From: UBA2779 sp965232165
GTDB taxonomy: Bacteria; Spirochaetota; Spirochaetia; DSM-2461
Length of the DNA: 64,000 bases
Reading direction: 5' to 3'
Assembly: GCA_965232165.1 (NCBI GenBank)
Contig: CBDDOY010000002.1
Location: 868,001-932,000, forward strand
The translations under genes were made by a program, and so were the position numbers. The notes below the pieces were generated by a model, which was given only the letters and a program-made list of their open reading frames with translations, was not told the origin of the DNA and did not search any database. Each line of letters opens with the position of its first letter. Within the stretch, counting starts at the first letter, position 1. Positions 24,969 through 34,019 of this stretch are shown one piece after another.

Positions 24969-27083
24969 CTACATCTTAAACAGTAAATCCTCATAACTCG
25001 GATAGGGCCAGATGCTCTTGTCGGTGAGACGCTCAAGCTCATCCCCATATTTTCTGAGTTTCGCCATGGCCGGAATCACCTCCTTGTGGTAGGTCAATGC
25101 CTGCTTTTTGACATCATCCTCAAAAGACTGAGCATCTTTCATCGCCTTGCCAAGTTCCTGAGAAGAGGAAAGAAGTCCCTCTATGTTCTCGTTGAGATGT
25201 TTCAGATAATCCTTCTGATTCCTGCAAGCCGCGTCCATGGATTCCATGCCAGCAACAGCGGAAGCAAGAGATGCGGCAAACTTCGCTACCGTCGGAAAAA
25301 TCTGCCTATCGGCCATGTCCTTCATAACACCAGCCTCAATGTTGATCTGCTTGCTGTAGGTTTCGAGGTAGATGGTGATCCGGCTTTCAATCTCATCCTT
25401 AGAGAGCACCTTGTGTTTGGCAAAGAGATTGATGGACAACGGTTCGTCATACTGCAGAAGGGCTTCCACAGTGGATTTGATGTTGGGCAGTTTCCTTTTT
25501 TTTGCCTCGTCCACCCATTCATCCGAATATCCGTTCCCGTTGAAGACGACACGGTTATGATTTCTGTAGTTTTCAAGGATGATGTTTTTCACTTCGCCAT
25601 CCACATTCTTCGACGATTCCAGCCTGTCGGCAATTTCTCTGAGTATTTCGGCCATGGCAGTGGTCAGAACAATGTTTGAACCGGCAATCGATTGAGATGA
25701 TCCTCCCATGCGGAATTCAAACTTATTGCCGGTGAAGGCGAACGGGCTGGTTCTATTCCTATCGGTAACGTCCATAGGGATATCCGGCAGCGTGGTGACG
25801 CCGATCTCGAGGCGTTTGCCCTCGTCATCCTCAATTTCCTCACCACTGATGAGTTTCTCCAGTATTTCAAAAAGTTGGTCACCAAGAAATATTGAGATGA
25901 TTGCAGGAGGAGCCTCATTGGCACCCAGCCTATGATCATTTCCCGAATTAGCAGCAGAAGCCCGGAGTATGGGCGAGTAGACGTCCACGGCCTTGATAAC
26001 CGCTGTTAGGAATAGAAGAAACCGCGCATCGGTATGAGGATTATTGCCGGGTTTAAGCAGATTGACACCGGTATCCGTTGCGATGTTCCAGTTGTTATGT
26101 TTGCCTGATCCATTGACTCCTGCGAATGGTTTCTCGTGCAGAAGGCAGGCCATGCCCTTGCGTCTGGCGACTCTCTCCAGAGTCTCCATAACGAGTTGAT
26201 TCCAGTCTGTCGCGATGCTTGCGGGCGAATAAACGGTCGCCAGTTCATACTGATGAGGGGCGACCTCATTATGCTGTGTTTTCGCACTGATGCCCAGCTT
26301 CCAGAGTTCGTCGTTGACTTCGGCCATGAAATCCGCCACACGTTCTTCGATAGCGCCGAAGTAGTGGTCATCCATTTCCTGACCCTTGGCGCTCATGCTT
26401 CCAAACACCGTGCGTCCGGTGAGGCGTAAATCCGCTCTGTTATCATAGAACTGTCTATCCACCAAGAAGTATTCCTGCTCCGGTCCTGAGTTTGTGATGA
26501 CACGGCGCACTTCGGTGTCTCCGATTGCCTTGAGCACGCGTAGCGCCTGAACGTTTAATGCGTCTATAGAACGAAGCAGCGGAACCTTTTTATCCAGGGC
26601 CTCCCCTGTATAGGACACAAAGGCGGTTGGTATGCATAGGGTCACCCGTGTGCCTTGCGCCTTTAAGAAAGCGGGAGAACTCGTGTCCCAGGCCGTGTAG
26701 CCCCTTGCCTCGAAAGTGGACCTTAATCCTCCGGAAGGAAAAGATGAGGCATCCGGCTCTCCTTGAATCAGTTCCTTGCCGGAGAACTCCATCAATACTG
26801 TCCCATCGGAATTGGGTGAAATAAATGAATCATGTTTTTCGGCGGTGTATCCCGTGAGCGGCTGAAACCAATGGGTGTAGTGAGTTGCTCCTCTTTGCAA
26901 TGCCCAGTCTTTCATCGCATTCGCGATAATTTCGGCAATTTTCATTGAAAGACGCATTTTTCCATCTCGAACCTTGATGAATTCATCAAAAATCGACTTG
27001 GGTAAGACTTCCCTCATCTGGGCTTCGTTGAAGCAGTTCTCACCGTATAATCTTTCGATACAGCGGGTTTTACTCTCTGACAT
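24969..27083 (-). CDS. glnN: Glutamine synthetase type III
   Basis: A protein of about 704 residues, in the size class of GSIII (about 700-730, against 450-470 for GSI). Visible blocks: THWFQPLTGYTAEKHDSFIS, GPEQEYFLVDRQFYDNRADL, KTQHNEVAPHQYELATVYSP, LLHEKPFAGVNGSGKHNNWN, GNDHRLGANEAPPAIISIFL and RNRTSPFAFTGNKFEFR. It makes glutamine from glutamate, ammonia and ATP. I start at ATG 27083 (MSESKTRC), with GAGGAG about 9 bp upstream. It overlaps the upstream DUF1015 gene by 14 bp and is the last gene of the serC operon. Confidence 0.94.
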   Translation of the reverse strand: MSESKTRCIERLYGENCFNEAQMREVLPKSIFDEFIKVRDGKMRLSMKIAEIIANAMKDWALQRGATHYTHWFQPLTGYTAEKHDSFISPNSDGTVLMEFSGKELIQGEPDASSFPSGGLRSTFEARGYTAWDTSSPAFLKAQGTRVTLCIPTAFVSYTGEALDKKVPLLRSIDALNVQALRVLKAIGDTEVRRVITNSGPEQEYFLVDRQFYDNRADLRLTGRTVFGSMSAKGQEMDDHYFGAIEERVADFMAEVNDELWKLGISAKTQHNEVAPHQYELATVYSPASIATDWNQLVMETLERVARRKGMACLLHEKPFAGVNGSGKHNNWNIATDTGVNLLKPGNNPHTDARFLLFLTAVIKAVDVYSPILRASAANSGNDHRLGANEAPPAIISIFLGDQLFEILEKLISGEEIEDDEGKRLEIGVTTLPDIPMDVTDRNRTSPFAFTGNKFEFRMGGSSQSIAGSNIVLTTAMAEILREIADRLESSKNVDGEVKNIILENYRNHNRVVFNGNGYSDEWVDEAKKRKLPNIKSTVEALLQYDEPLSINLFAKHKVLSKDEIESRITIYLETYSKQINIEAGVMKDMADRQIFPTVAKFAASLASAVAGMESMDAACRNQKDYLKHLNENIEGLLSSSQELGKAMKDAQSFEDDVKKQALTYHKEVIPAMAKLRKYGDELERLTDKSIWPYPSYEDLLFKM

Positions 27084-28353
27084 ATCTATTAAACTCCTCA
27101 TTGTTTGCATACAATCGTCGACTTTCGAGATAGTATCGTTTTTCTACCGCATTCCCAATGCTGAATGTTTTCCTAGGAAATGGGCCATTTTTTGTAATTC
27201 TGTCGAAGAAGAATTCTTTGTCAACCGCCGGTAATAACATTCCCACCCTATTTTTGACATTAGACATATTCTTGACATATTTCTCGCCATGTATGTAATC
27301 AATATCGGCTTCCGGATGACGGCTGAGATATTCGTCCAGGATTTCCTGCAATGATTCGACTGCAAGCCGGTTCTCGGCTGAGGGCATGGAAAAGCTATGC
27401 CCGCCTTCCCTGTGAATCAGGTTGACGGGAAACTCTCTTGAATGCCCCGTGTGCCGAGTGGGGGCAAGACGCGACATGGCCTCCCTGAATTCCCTGATGA
27501 AATCATCTGGCTCCGTATTGAACAGGACGCGATGGATGGAGTGGAACTGCAGGCCCTCATCATGGATGTTTATCACCTCGGCCAGGGCATAACGGGAGGG
27601 ATGATCCGGCGGGAAGCCCCGGGCCTTGTTCGCCTGCCATATTTCTTTGGCGGCGGCCAGGGAATGATTGCCATCGCCGACGGCGAACATGAGATGATTA
27701 TCCGAGAGTAGGGATTCAAAGGCATCAACCAGCCGTTCCGAATTCTCGACAAACCGCCCGGTAATATGACCCCCGTCTTGCATGAGATCGAAATCATAGA
27801 GAATCTCGTTTCCCGCCGATAATGCGGACTTCATCACTTTGTTGCCGGGGTCATCCATAAGGAGGAGAATGTGTGGAATATCCATGGCCGCATTCTGTCT
27901 TATAGCGATGCGCGGAGGCAGTCTGTCCCTGATGGTTCCTTCCGTGGGCCTAATCAGGCTCTTTGATCCCTCAAGGAAGTCATAGGCTTCGAGGTCTATG
28001 GAAAGAACCAATCCACGCCGTTTGAAGGCATGGGACATTGACCGCTCAACCAATACAAAGCCGGGCGGAAGATCGCGCAATATGTTTGTCTCGAGAATAT
28101 CTATCATGGTCCGATTGACCGCACTGACCCTCTTCTGCCAATCACCGTCCATAAGATAGCATTCAGGGATTATAAGATTCAAAGTGGAGGGATTGCCGGC
28201 AACGATGCGCCGCGTTTCATCCCAGTAAGAACGTTCAGAGGTGAATTGATCACAGGCGATCACAGACCAGGTCCGCATTTCTATTGCTGAATTGGGTATC
28301 ATGATGTGCGGGATCGCGATTCCAAGACGGTTTAGGCGTTTCTCTATGGTCAT
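27070..28353 (-). CDS. DUF1015 family protein
   Basis: A 427-residue cytoplasmic protein with DUF1015 landmarks: WSVIACDQFTSERSYWDETR, LVLSIDLEAYDF, LLMDDPGNKVMKSAL, FAVGDGNHSLAAAKEIW and PSRYALAEVINIHDEGLQFH. The HSLA and GDGNH blocks are family hallmarks. The biochemical function is not established. Its place between an Lrp-type regulator and GSIII, downstream of serC, points to amino-acid or nitrogen metabolism. The start overlaps the regulator stop by 4 bp (ATGA). Confidence 0.85.
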   Translation of the reverse strand: MTIEKRLNRLGIAIPHIMIPNSAIEMRTWSVIACDQFTSERSYWDETRRIVAGNPSTLNLIIPECYLMDGDWQKRVSAVNRTMIDILETNILRDLPPGFVLVERSMSHAFKRRGLVLSIDLEAYDFLEGSKSLIRPTEGTIRDRLPPRIAIRQNAAMDIPHILLLMDDPGNKVMKSALSAGNEILYDFDLMQDGGHITGRFVENSERLVDAFESLLSDNHLMFAVGDGNHSLAAAKEIWQANKARGFPPDHPSRYALAEVINIHDEGLQFHSIHRVLFNTEPDDFIREFREAMSRLAPTRHTGHSREFPVNLIHREGGHSFSMPSAENRLAVESLQEILDEYLSRHPEADIDYIHGEKYVKNMSNVKNRVGMLLPAVDKEFFFDRITKNGPFPRKTFSIGNAVEKRYYLESRRLYANNEEFNRYVRE

Positions 28354-28826
28354 TGGGCGGGCTTCTTATGATCCGACGCATCGGCCAAGAAGGGCACTTT
28401 AATTTCAAAACCCTTGTAAACCATGTAGGACTCTATAGATTCTATTCTATGCACGTGGCTTAGTTCTTCACTGAGAAACCGCAGGAAGCTGTATCCATAC
28501 TCGAGGTGGACGGTAACGATGAGGTCGTAACGGCCTGTAACGACACCGACGGAGACAACACGCTTGAGTTTACTGATCTCCTCACCCTTAGAGACGTAGT
28601 TCATGTCCTTGAGCTTCACCCCGATGTAGATGATCTGATGACCTTCCATGGCTTCCGGATCGACGAATCCTGCGATCTTGAGAATGCCGTCCCGTTCGAG
28701 TTTCCGTACCCGGTTCTTAACGGTGTTTTCGGAAATTCCGAGATCAACCGCTATCTTCTTGAATGGCTTCCGGCCTTCCTGAAGATGGCCAATGATGCTC
28801 ATGTTCACTCTGTCAAGCTGTGTCAC
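28350..28826 (-). CDS. Lrp/AsnC-family transcriptional regulator
   Basis: A 158-residue regulator: an N-terminal helix-turn-helix (TQLDRVNMSIIGHLQEGRKP, ISENTVKNRVRKLERDGILK) and a C-terminal RAM/AsnC ligand domain (IIYIGVKLKDMNYVSKGEEI, SVGVVTGRYDLIVTVHLEYG). I start at GTG 28826, which overlaps the serC stop as GTGA and has GGGGGA upstream; the longer frame only reads into serC. Members sense amino acids; here serine, glutamine or a related effector would fit the operon, but that is inference. Confidence 0.88.
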   Translation of the reverse strand: MTQLDRVNMSIIGHLQEGRKPFKKIAVDLGISENTVKNRVRKLERDGILKIAGFVDPEAMEGHQIIYIGVKLKDMNYVSKGEEISKLKRVVSVGVVTGRYDLIVTVHLEYGYSFLRFLSEELSHVHRIESIESYMVYKGFEIKVPFLADASDHKKPAQ

Positions 28827-29917
28827 GTGCTCCCCCTGAATTCTTGCATGAAGGTTATGAGCCTGTTTACACCGTCCATGTCCATGGCGTTGTAAAGGGA
28901 GGCGCGGCATCCGCCCACACTCCTATGCCCTTTCAACCCTACTAAGCCGATCCCTGCGGCCTCTTTGATGAAGGCCGCTAATATTTCCTCATCGGGCATC
29001 TGCCATACGACATTCATGTCCGAACGGACCGACGGGTCGATTGGGCATTGATAGAAGCTGTCTGATTCATCTATAACATGATAGAGTGCGGCTGCCTTTT
29101 TCCGGTTCGTCAAAGCGATTTCCTCTACTCCGCCCCGCTTCTTCATATTCTCCAACACCAGTTTCATGGTCCATATAGCAAAAACGGGGGGGGTGTTTAC
29201 CAGGGAATCATTCTTGGCATGTGTCGCATAGTTCAGATAGGAGCCGAGCTGTGCTCTGCAACGCGTAAAAAGATCGTTTCTTATGATCACAACCGTCACA
29301 CCCGCAGTGCCGAGGTTCTTCTGGGCGCCGGCATAGATGAGACCAAAATCCCTAACCTCCACAGGCCTGCTCAGTATATCGCTTGACATATCGGCAAAGA
29401 GGGGAATGTCCCCGGTATCGGGAAATTCTTTCCATTGCATCCCATTAACCGTCTCGTTGCTGGTGATATGCACATAGGAGGCTTTCTTTGTCACCTGAAC
29501 ACTCTTTGCGGGGGGCAGTGTCCTGTAACCGACATCTCGGCCGTCCCATATAATATTCACCCGGCCAAACTTCTCTGCTTCGTTGACGGCCTTAGCGGCC
29601 CACATGCCTGAATTGACATAGTCGCAGATACCGTTGGGGAGCAGCATGTTCATCGGCACCATGGAAAACTGCAAGGTGGCGCCGCCGCCTAGGAGCAGCA
29701 CGGAATAATCTAATGGAATTCCCATCAGCTCCCTGAGCAGGGCAATAACTTGGTAATGCACCTCGGCGTAAGCATCATCGCGGTGACTCATCTCGAGGAG
29801 GGACAATCCCTTCCCCTGATAGTCAATCATTTCCTGGGCAAGTGCCGTCAGGACTTCGACCGAAATCATAGAAGGACCGGCGTAGAAATTTACGTATCTA
29901 TTCATGGTCTTACTCAT
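28823..29917 (-). CDS. serC: Phosphoserine aminotransferase
   Basis: A 364-residue PLP enzyme converting 3-phosphohydroxypyruvate to phosphoserine. Landmarks: VNFYAGPSMISVEVL, LLGGGATLQFSMVPMNML, ADMSSDILSRPVEVRDFGLI, the lysine site YAGAQKNLGTAGVTVVII, and GHRSVGGCRASLYNAMDMDG. Two closely spaced ATGs (29917 and 29905) could both start it. It is the first gene of serC-lrp-DUF1015-glnN, all overlapping or touching. No serA is in the window. Confidence 0.95.
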   Translation of the reverse strand: MSKTMNRYVNFYAGPSMISVEVLTALAQEMIDYQGKGLSLLEMSHRDDAYAEVHYQVIALLRELMGIPLDYSVLLLGGGATLQFSMVPMNMLLPNGICDYVNSGMWAAKAVNEAEKFGRVNIIWDGRDVGYRTLPPAKSVQVTKKASYVHITSNETVNGMQWKEFPDTGDIPLFADMSSDILSRPVEVRDFGLIYAGAQKNLGTAGVTVVIIRNDLFTRCRAQLGSYLNYATHAKNDSLVNTPPVFAIWTMKLVLENMKKRGGVEEIALTNRKKAAALYHVIDESDSFYQCPIDPSVRSDMNVVWQMPDEEILAAFIKEAAGIGLVGLKGHRSVGGCRASLYNAMDMDGVNRLITFMQEFRGST

Positions 29918-30096
29918 ATCTCATTGTGCTATCCTTTCACGAAACTGACAAGGATGGAAGAGAGGCGTTTCAACAGCCCCATCATTAGCCACAGATGGAC
30001 ACGGATGAGATTCTTGCGGCTGCGATTTCTGCCTGGATTACCAGTAAGCTTCGGCAGGTATGCTCAAAGAACTGCCGTTCAATATACCACTATCTG
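29918..30096. other. Upstream region of serC, no gene seen
   Basis: 179 bp between the serC start and MITE family 3. It should hold the serC promoter but I cannot point to a convincing -35/-10 pair. Confidence 0.3.
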
Positions 30097-30358
30097 GGGC
30101 TTGCTGAAAAAGTATCTTTGACTCTGAATACAAGTATAATAAATCAAAACTGCATTATAAGTGAGCCAAAATGCAATGATTTGAGAAACTTCGGTGGAAT
30201 TTTGATTTCTGCTATTACCCAGGTGCAAGGGTTTTGAGCCATTTTCCGCATTTCCCTTGCACCTGTTTTTTTAAGAATAGATAGCAAGGGTGCTCTAAAG
30301 CATCTGTAACTGGCTTTTACCTTGAAAATCTATAGATTATGACTTTTTAAGCAAGCCC
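30097..30358 (+). mobile_element. MITE family 3 (262 bp)
   Basis: Inverted ends GGGCTTGCTGAAAAAGT (30097) and, read inward from 30358, GGGCTTGCTTAAAAAGT; only one mismatch in 17. It is flanked by a perfect 6-bp duplication TATCTG (30091-30096 and 30359-30364). No ORF inside; it contains a strong hairpin. No parent transposase is in the window. Confidence 0.8.
30220..30272 (+). terminator. Hairpin plus T-run inside MITE family 3
   Basis: A perfect 12-bp stem CAGGTGCAAGGG / CCCTTGCACCTG around a 22-base loop, followed by seven T. It could work as a rho-independent terminator on the plus strand. Confidence 0.55.
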
Positions 30359-30378
30359 TATCTGCCTTATCTGCTATA

Positions 30379-30540
30379 GGGCACCTCTAAAAAATAGCTT
30401 TAGGAAATTGACGAAGAAATTTTTTGTCGATACAAGGCGGCAAAAGCGGAGCTAGCTTAAGCTTAGTTGAGTATTTTGACAACACAGTAGCGGCGGAAAA
30501 GATCGAGTCAAGAACTAAACGGGGTTTTTTAGAGGTGCCC
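30379..30540 (+). mobile_element. MITE family 1, copy E, replacing a gene 3' end
   Basis: 162 bp with intact GGGCACCTCT / AGAGGTGCCC ends but mismatched flanks (TATA on the left, TTTT on the right). A gene enters it from the right and its frame ends inside the element. The lost duplication suggests recombination or deletion after insertion. Confidence 0.82.
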
Positions 30541-31085
30541 TTTTGTATTTCTACATCTTCAAACTTTGCTATTGCAATTGTATCAAAGCCATCTGAAAAA
30601 TGATAAACTCCACAAACAATGAGCAAATCAATATTGGATGTGTCATTTTTGGCTCTCTGAACAGCTATATCGAAAAATTCATTAGGACTTGTCATTGACA
30701 AACCATTATTCACGATTATAGTAATTTTATATTCTCCATTATCTGATGAAATCTTGAGTTGTTGAGATGCTTTTCTTATCGCAGTTTTTATCGGTGTAGA
30801 AAGATCATTGTAATATCTTCTTTTGTTTTCAAAATCAAGATCTAATGGATTTAAAATTACAGTTTTTATATCCAACCGAAACAACTTTGCCAGTCTATTT
30901 TGTTTTGATTGTTTTTCAATTGGCTCTTCCTCAATGATTTTTAGTTCAATCAGAATATTTTCATATCTATAATCGCAGGTTTTAGTACCAATTGATGGGT
31001 AATCTGTAAACATTTCACCACCGACAGCTTTGACAATATCATCGAAGTCCTTTTCAGTTAAACGTGAAAAATTTAAATATCCCAT
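30541..31085 (-). pseudogene. 3'-truncated gene, possible PD-(D/E)xK-like nuclease
   Basis: About 181 native codons from ATG 31085 (MGYLNFSRLTEKDFDDIVKA), after which the frame continues 51 codons into MITE copy E and stops at 30387. So the native C-terminus is missing. The segment with CDYRYENILIELKIIEEE has the D...E-x-K spacing of PD-(D/E)xK nucleases, but that is pattern-level only. The gene is AT-rich compared with its chromosomal neighbours. It lies directly downstream of the decayed integron-type integrase and in the same orientation, where a captured cassette would sit. Confidence 0.5.
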
Positions 31086-31219
31086 CTATTATAATTTCTT
31101 TGCTGGTGGTAATTATTTCGCATGAAGCACAACGTCTGTGTATACTCATTGTACTTATACTACCAAATTGGAGGAATAAGAATAATTGTTTATATTTTAT
31201 TTTATCATTTTTACTCCTT

Positions 31220-31490
31220 TTAGTCAAAAAATTCATCAATTGTCTTTTTGATCTTATCACTAGCTTTTTTGGTGACCTGAGTATATCTCTCTGTCGTTTC
31301 AAAGCTTTCGTGTCCCAATAATTCCTGAATATATCTCAAATCAGCCCCAGCCTCAAGCAGATATGCGGCAGAAGAATGACGAAAAGCTGGACAAGGAAGG
31401 CATGATTGCCCCCTCCGTGTACAGCTTCCTTCATGGCCCGTTGAATAATCGTTTCATAGACGTGATGACACCCCCCCTTACCAGTCCTGG
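31220..31490 (-). pseudogene. Decayed integron-type tyrosine recombinase (IntI-like)
   Basis: The minus strand reads GKGGCHHVYETIIQRAMKEAV and then, after a frame change near 31400, FRHSSAAYLLEAGADLRYIQ, ELLGHESFETTERYTQV and a stop at 31220. The blocks are the C-terminal catalytic region of tyrosine recombinases: HxxR (FRHS), the GH motif and the Y nucleophile (ERYTQV). The HHVYExxxQRAxKEAV block before it is typical of integron and XerC-like integrases. The N-terminal half is absent. Chromosomal integrons with IntI are known from Treponema denticola. Confidence 0.6.
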
Positions 31491-31669
31491 CGTCTGCCGT
31501 CAAATTGTAATCCTAACGTATTACGACTCACCGGCCCAGGGTGCCTGAGCGCGCATGACTTTCAGGAGCAATTCATTGGATCGGGACTCCCAAAACCAGA
31601 AAAAAACTGCGCACCCTCGGGTTCAGTGGAGCAGTTTGTTATGTGCCGTGTCTAGCCGCCGAAGTATCG

Positions 31670-32260
31670 TCAACTGATTGAATACATGGCGGTCCCTGGA
31701 GCCTGCCCGTTAAATAATCGCTGAATAAGCCACAGGCCAAGTGCTCCAAACAAGAGATGGGCGGAAATAGCGGCTCGCCTGTCCGACAACCGGCATGCTG
31801 TTAAATACAGCGCCGCGGCCTCGGCTGCAAGTACAAAAAAGTGTATCGCCGTCCAGCAGCAGATAGAATGCGCCAGTCAAAAGCATGATGCCTACAAGAG
31901 AATGAGTGTATGAAAACCCCCTTGATGATATTCAAGCCGTATAGTCGCCAGGAAGCGAAGCCATACACAGGTGTACCGCCCAATGTAATCCATCCCCAGG
32001 CTTGGTTGGATTGGGAAGCGCCAGAATGCCAGCCAGCCAACGGTCCCAAATGCAGCGTTCAGCGGCCCGAAATAGCATCCTCCAGAGCAGTAAGAAAGCC
32101 TTGGTAACAAAGGCCAACGAGGAACACCGACCAGCCGCCAATAACAGATGTCCATGGGAGCGAGCACCATCCTCGATGGAAATAGATCGCGGTGGTTCGT
32201 ATTTATTCTTGCTTAGCAATTCGCGAAAGACAAAGCGCAATCGAATAACCGCCGTTGCAG
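31670..32260 (-). pseudogene. Decayed multi-span membrane protein gene
   Basis: On the minus strand, pieces of one hydrophobic protein can be read across shifting frames: VGIMLLTGAFYLLLDGDTLF then, one frame on, FVLAAEAAALYLTACRLSDR and AHLLFGALGLWLIQRLFNGQ, ending at a TGA at 31670. Upstream pieces such as GWLAFWRF continue in another frame. The alternation of frames shows several indels. The pattern recalls multi-pass DUF2339-like proteins, weakly. Confidence 0.45.
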
Positions 32261-32348
32261 GGCTTGCCCGGCTTTTCTTCCAAGTCAAAACACATCGACG
32301 TATTTTGACTTTGTTCACCTGTTCTAAAAATGCACAGGACTTCTGAAT

Positions 32349-33956
32349 TCACGGCAACTCTGCTAAGCCGAGTTCTTTAAGAAAATTATTATGGGTATTT
32401 TTTGCCTTTGTTATTGTCTTCTCAATTTCAGCCAACTCATTATTGACTTGCTCAATGTCAATTATAGGTTCCGGCTCTGCCGTACTCACATACCGCGATA
32501 TATTGAGATTGTATTCATGCTCTTTGATTTCATCCATCGAGACGCGTCGGGAATACCGCTCTTCTTCTTTTCGGTATTGATAGGTGTCTATGATTTTATC
32601 AATGTGTTCTCCTGAAAGAAAATTCTGCCGTTTGCCTTTTTCAAAGTGTTCGCTGGCGTTGATAAACAGAACATCATCGAACTTCTTGCATTTTTTTAGT
32701 ACGAGAATACATACCGGAATGCCGGTTGAGAAGAAAAGATTTGCCGGCAAGCCTATGACCGTATCAATATTTCCATCCTTGAGTAACTTTGTCCGTATTC
32801 GTTCTTCGGCTCCGCCGCGGAAAAGAACACCGTGCGGCAAAATAACCGCCATGGCGCCTTCATCGCTTAAAAAATGAAAGCCGTGCAACAGAAAAGCAAA
32901 GTCGGCTGCGGACTTTGGGGCCAGTCCATAACTTTTAAATCGGAAATCATCGGCCAACGCTTCGCTTGGTTCCCAGCGGTAACTAAAGGGAGGATTGGCC
33001 ACCACTGCATCACATTCCAGCTTTTTTGCCGGATTCATTTCATTGAGCATGCCCCAGTCGTTGAGAAGTGAGTCGCCATGATGGATTTGGAACTCCGAAT
33101 CCTTCAATCCATGGAGCAGCATATTCATCCGCGCCAGGTTGTAAGTCGTGATGTTTTTTTCCTGGCCGTATATCTGACCAATACTGCTGGACCCGAGCTG
33201 TTTTCTTACATTTAAAAGAAGAGACCCTGAACCACAGGCGAAATCAAGGACTGTTTTAAGCTTTTTCTTTTTACCGGAACTCGGATTTTGACTATCCAGA
33301 GCAACAATTCGGGACAGTATGGTTGAAATCTGTTGCGGTGTATAAAACTCTCCGGCTTTTTTGCCTGAACCTGAGGCAAATTGACCAATCAGATATTCAT
33401 AGGCATCGCCTAAAATATCGCTTTCGGTAGAAAACTCCGAAAGCCCTTCGGCAATTTTGGTTACAATGGCGCAGAGTTTTCTGTTGCGGGCCGAATAGTC
33501 TTTCCCAAGTTTTTCAGAGTCCAGATTGATTTCCGAAAACAAACCCTGGAAAGCGCTTTCAAAGGAGTCGTTTTCAACATGTTTAAATCCGGCCTGCAAG
33601 GTTTTATGGAGGTCATCGCTTTGGGTTCTTGCCTGTTCGTATATACTGCTCCAGAGATATTCGGGTCTGATAACATAGTGGACTTTACGCCGCATCTGTT
33701 TTTCAAATATGGGAGTATCTTCCTTGTTTGCTTCATACCAGACAGAGAGGGGGGTCCTCTTGTCGTCTTTTTCCAGCTTTGGATGATCCTTTCCAAGTTC
33801 TTTTTCTGCGGCTGTTTCATAGTTGTCGGAAAGGTAGCGCAAAAACAGGAATGAGAGCATATAATCACGAAAGTCATCGGCATTCATGGCGCCGCGGAGT
33901 TCGTCGGCAATCTTCCAAAGGGTCGCGCCTAATTGTCTTTGCATAGTATCAGTCAT
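32349..33956 (-). CDS. hsdM: Type I restriction-modification methylase subunit HsdM
   Basis: A 535-residue N6-adenine methyltransferase. The N-terminal HsdM domain (LGATLWKIADELRGAMNADD, YMLSFLFLRYLSD) is followed by FASGSGKKAGEFYTPQQIS, the SAM-binding VLDFACGSGSLLLNV (motif I), and catalytic VANPPFSYRW (motif IV, NPPF). The enzyme methylates when bound to HsdS and, with HsdR, forms the restriction complex. It is the last gene of the locus, 63 bp after the third hsdS. No frame damage is seen. Confidence 0.95.
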   Translation of the reverse strand: MTDTMQRQLGATLWKIADELRGAMNADDFRDYMLSFLFLRYLSDNYETAAEKELGKDHPKLEKDDKRTPLSVWYEANKEDTPIFEKQMRRKVHYVIRPEYLWSSIYEQARTQSDDLHKTLQAGFKHVENDSFESAFQGLFSEINLDSEKLGKDYSARNRKLCAIVTKIAEGLSEFSTESDILGDAYEYLIGQFASGSGKKAGEFYTPQQISTILSRIVALDSQNPSSGKKKKLKTVLDFACGSGSLLLNVRKQLGSSSIGQIYGQEKNITTYNLARMNMLLHGLKDSEFQIHHGDSLLNDWGMLNEMNPAKKLECDAVVANPPFSYRWEPSEALADDFRFKSYGLAPKSAADFAFLLHGFHFLSDEGAMAVILPHGVLFRGGAEERIRTKLLKDGNIDTVIGLPANLFFSTGIPVCILVLKKCKKFDDVLFINASEHFEKGKRQNFLSGEHIDKIIDTYQYRKEEERYSRRVSMDEIKEHEYNLNISRYVSTAEPEPIIDIEQVNNELAEIEKTITKAKNTHNNFLKELGLAELP

Positions 33957-34019
33957 TTCTTAAGTCCTTTTTTAACCACGAAAAGCCGGAAGATATTTAA
34001 ACCGCGAAAGGCACGAAAA

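Noticed and set aside
31530..31645. attC-like recombination site near the integrase relic
   Set aside because: There is an AGGGTGC/GCACCCT inverted repeat and a GTTATGT near the end, but the paired core sites expected of attC do not match well. A covariance-model search would decide.
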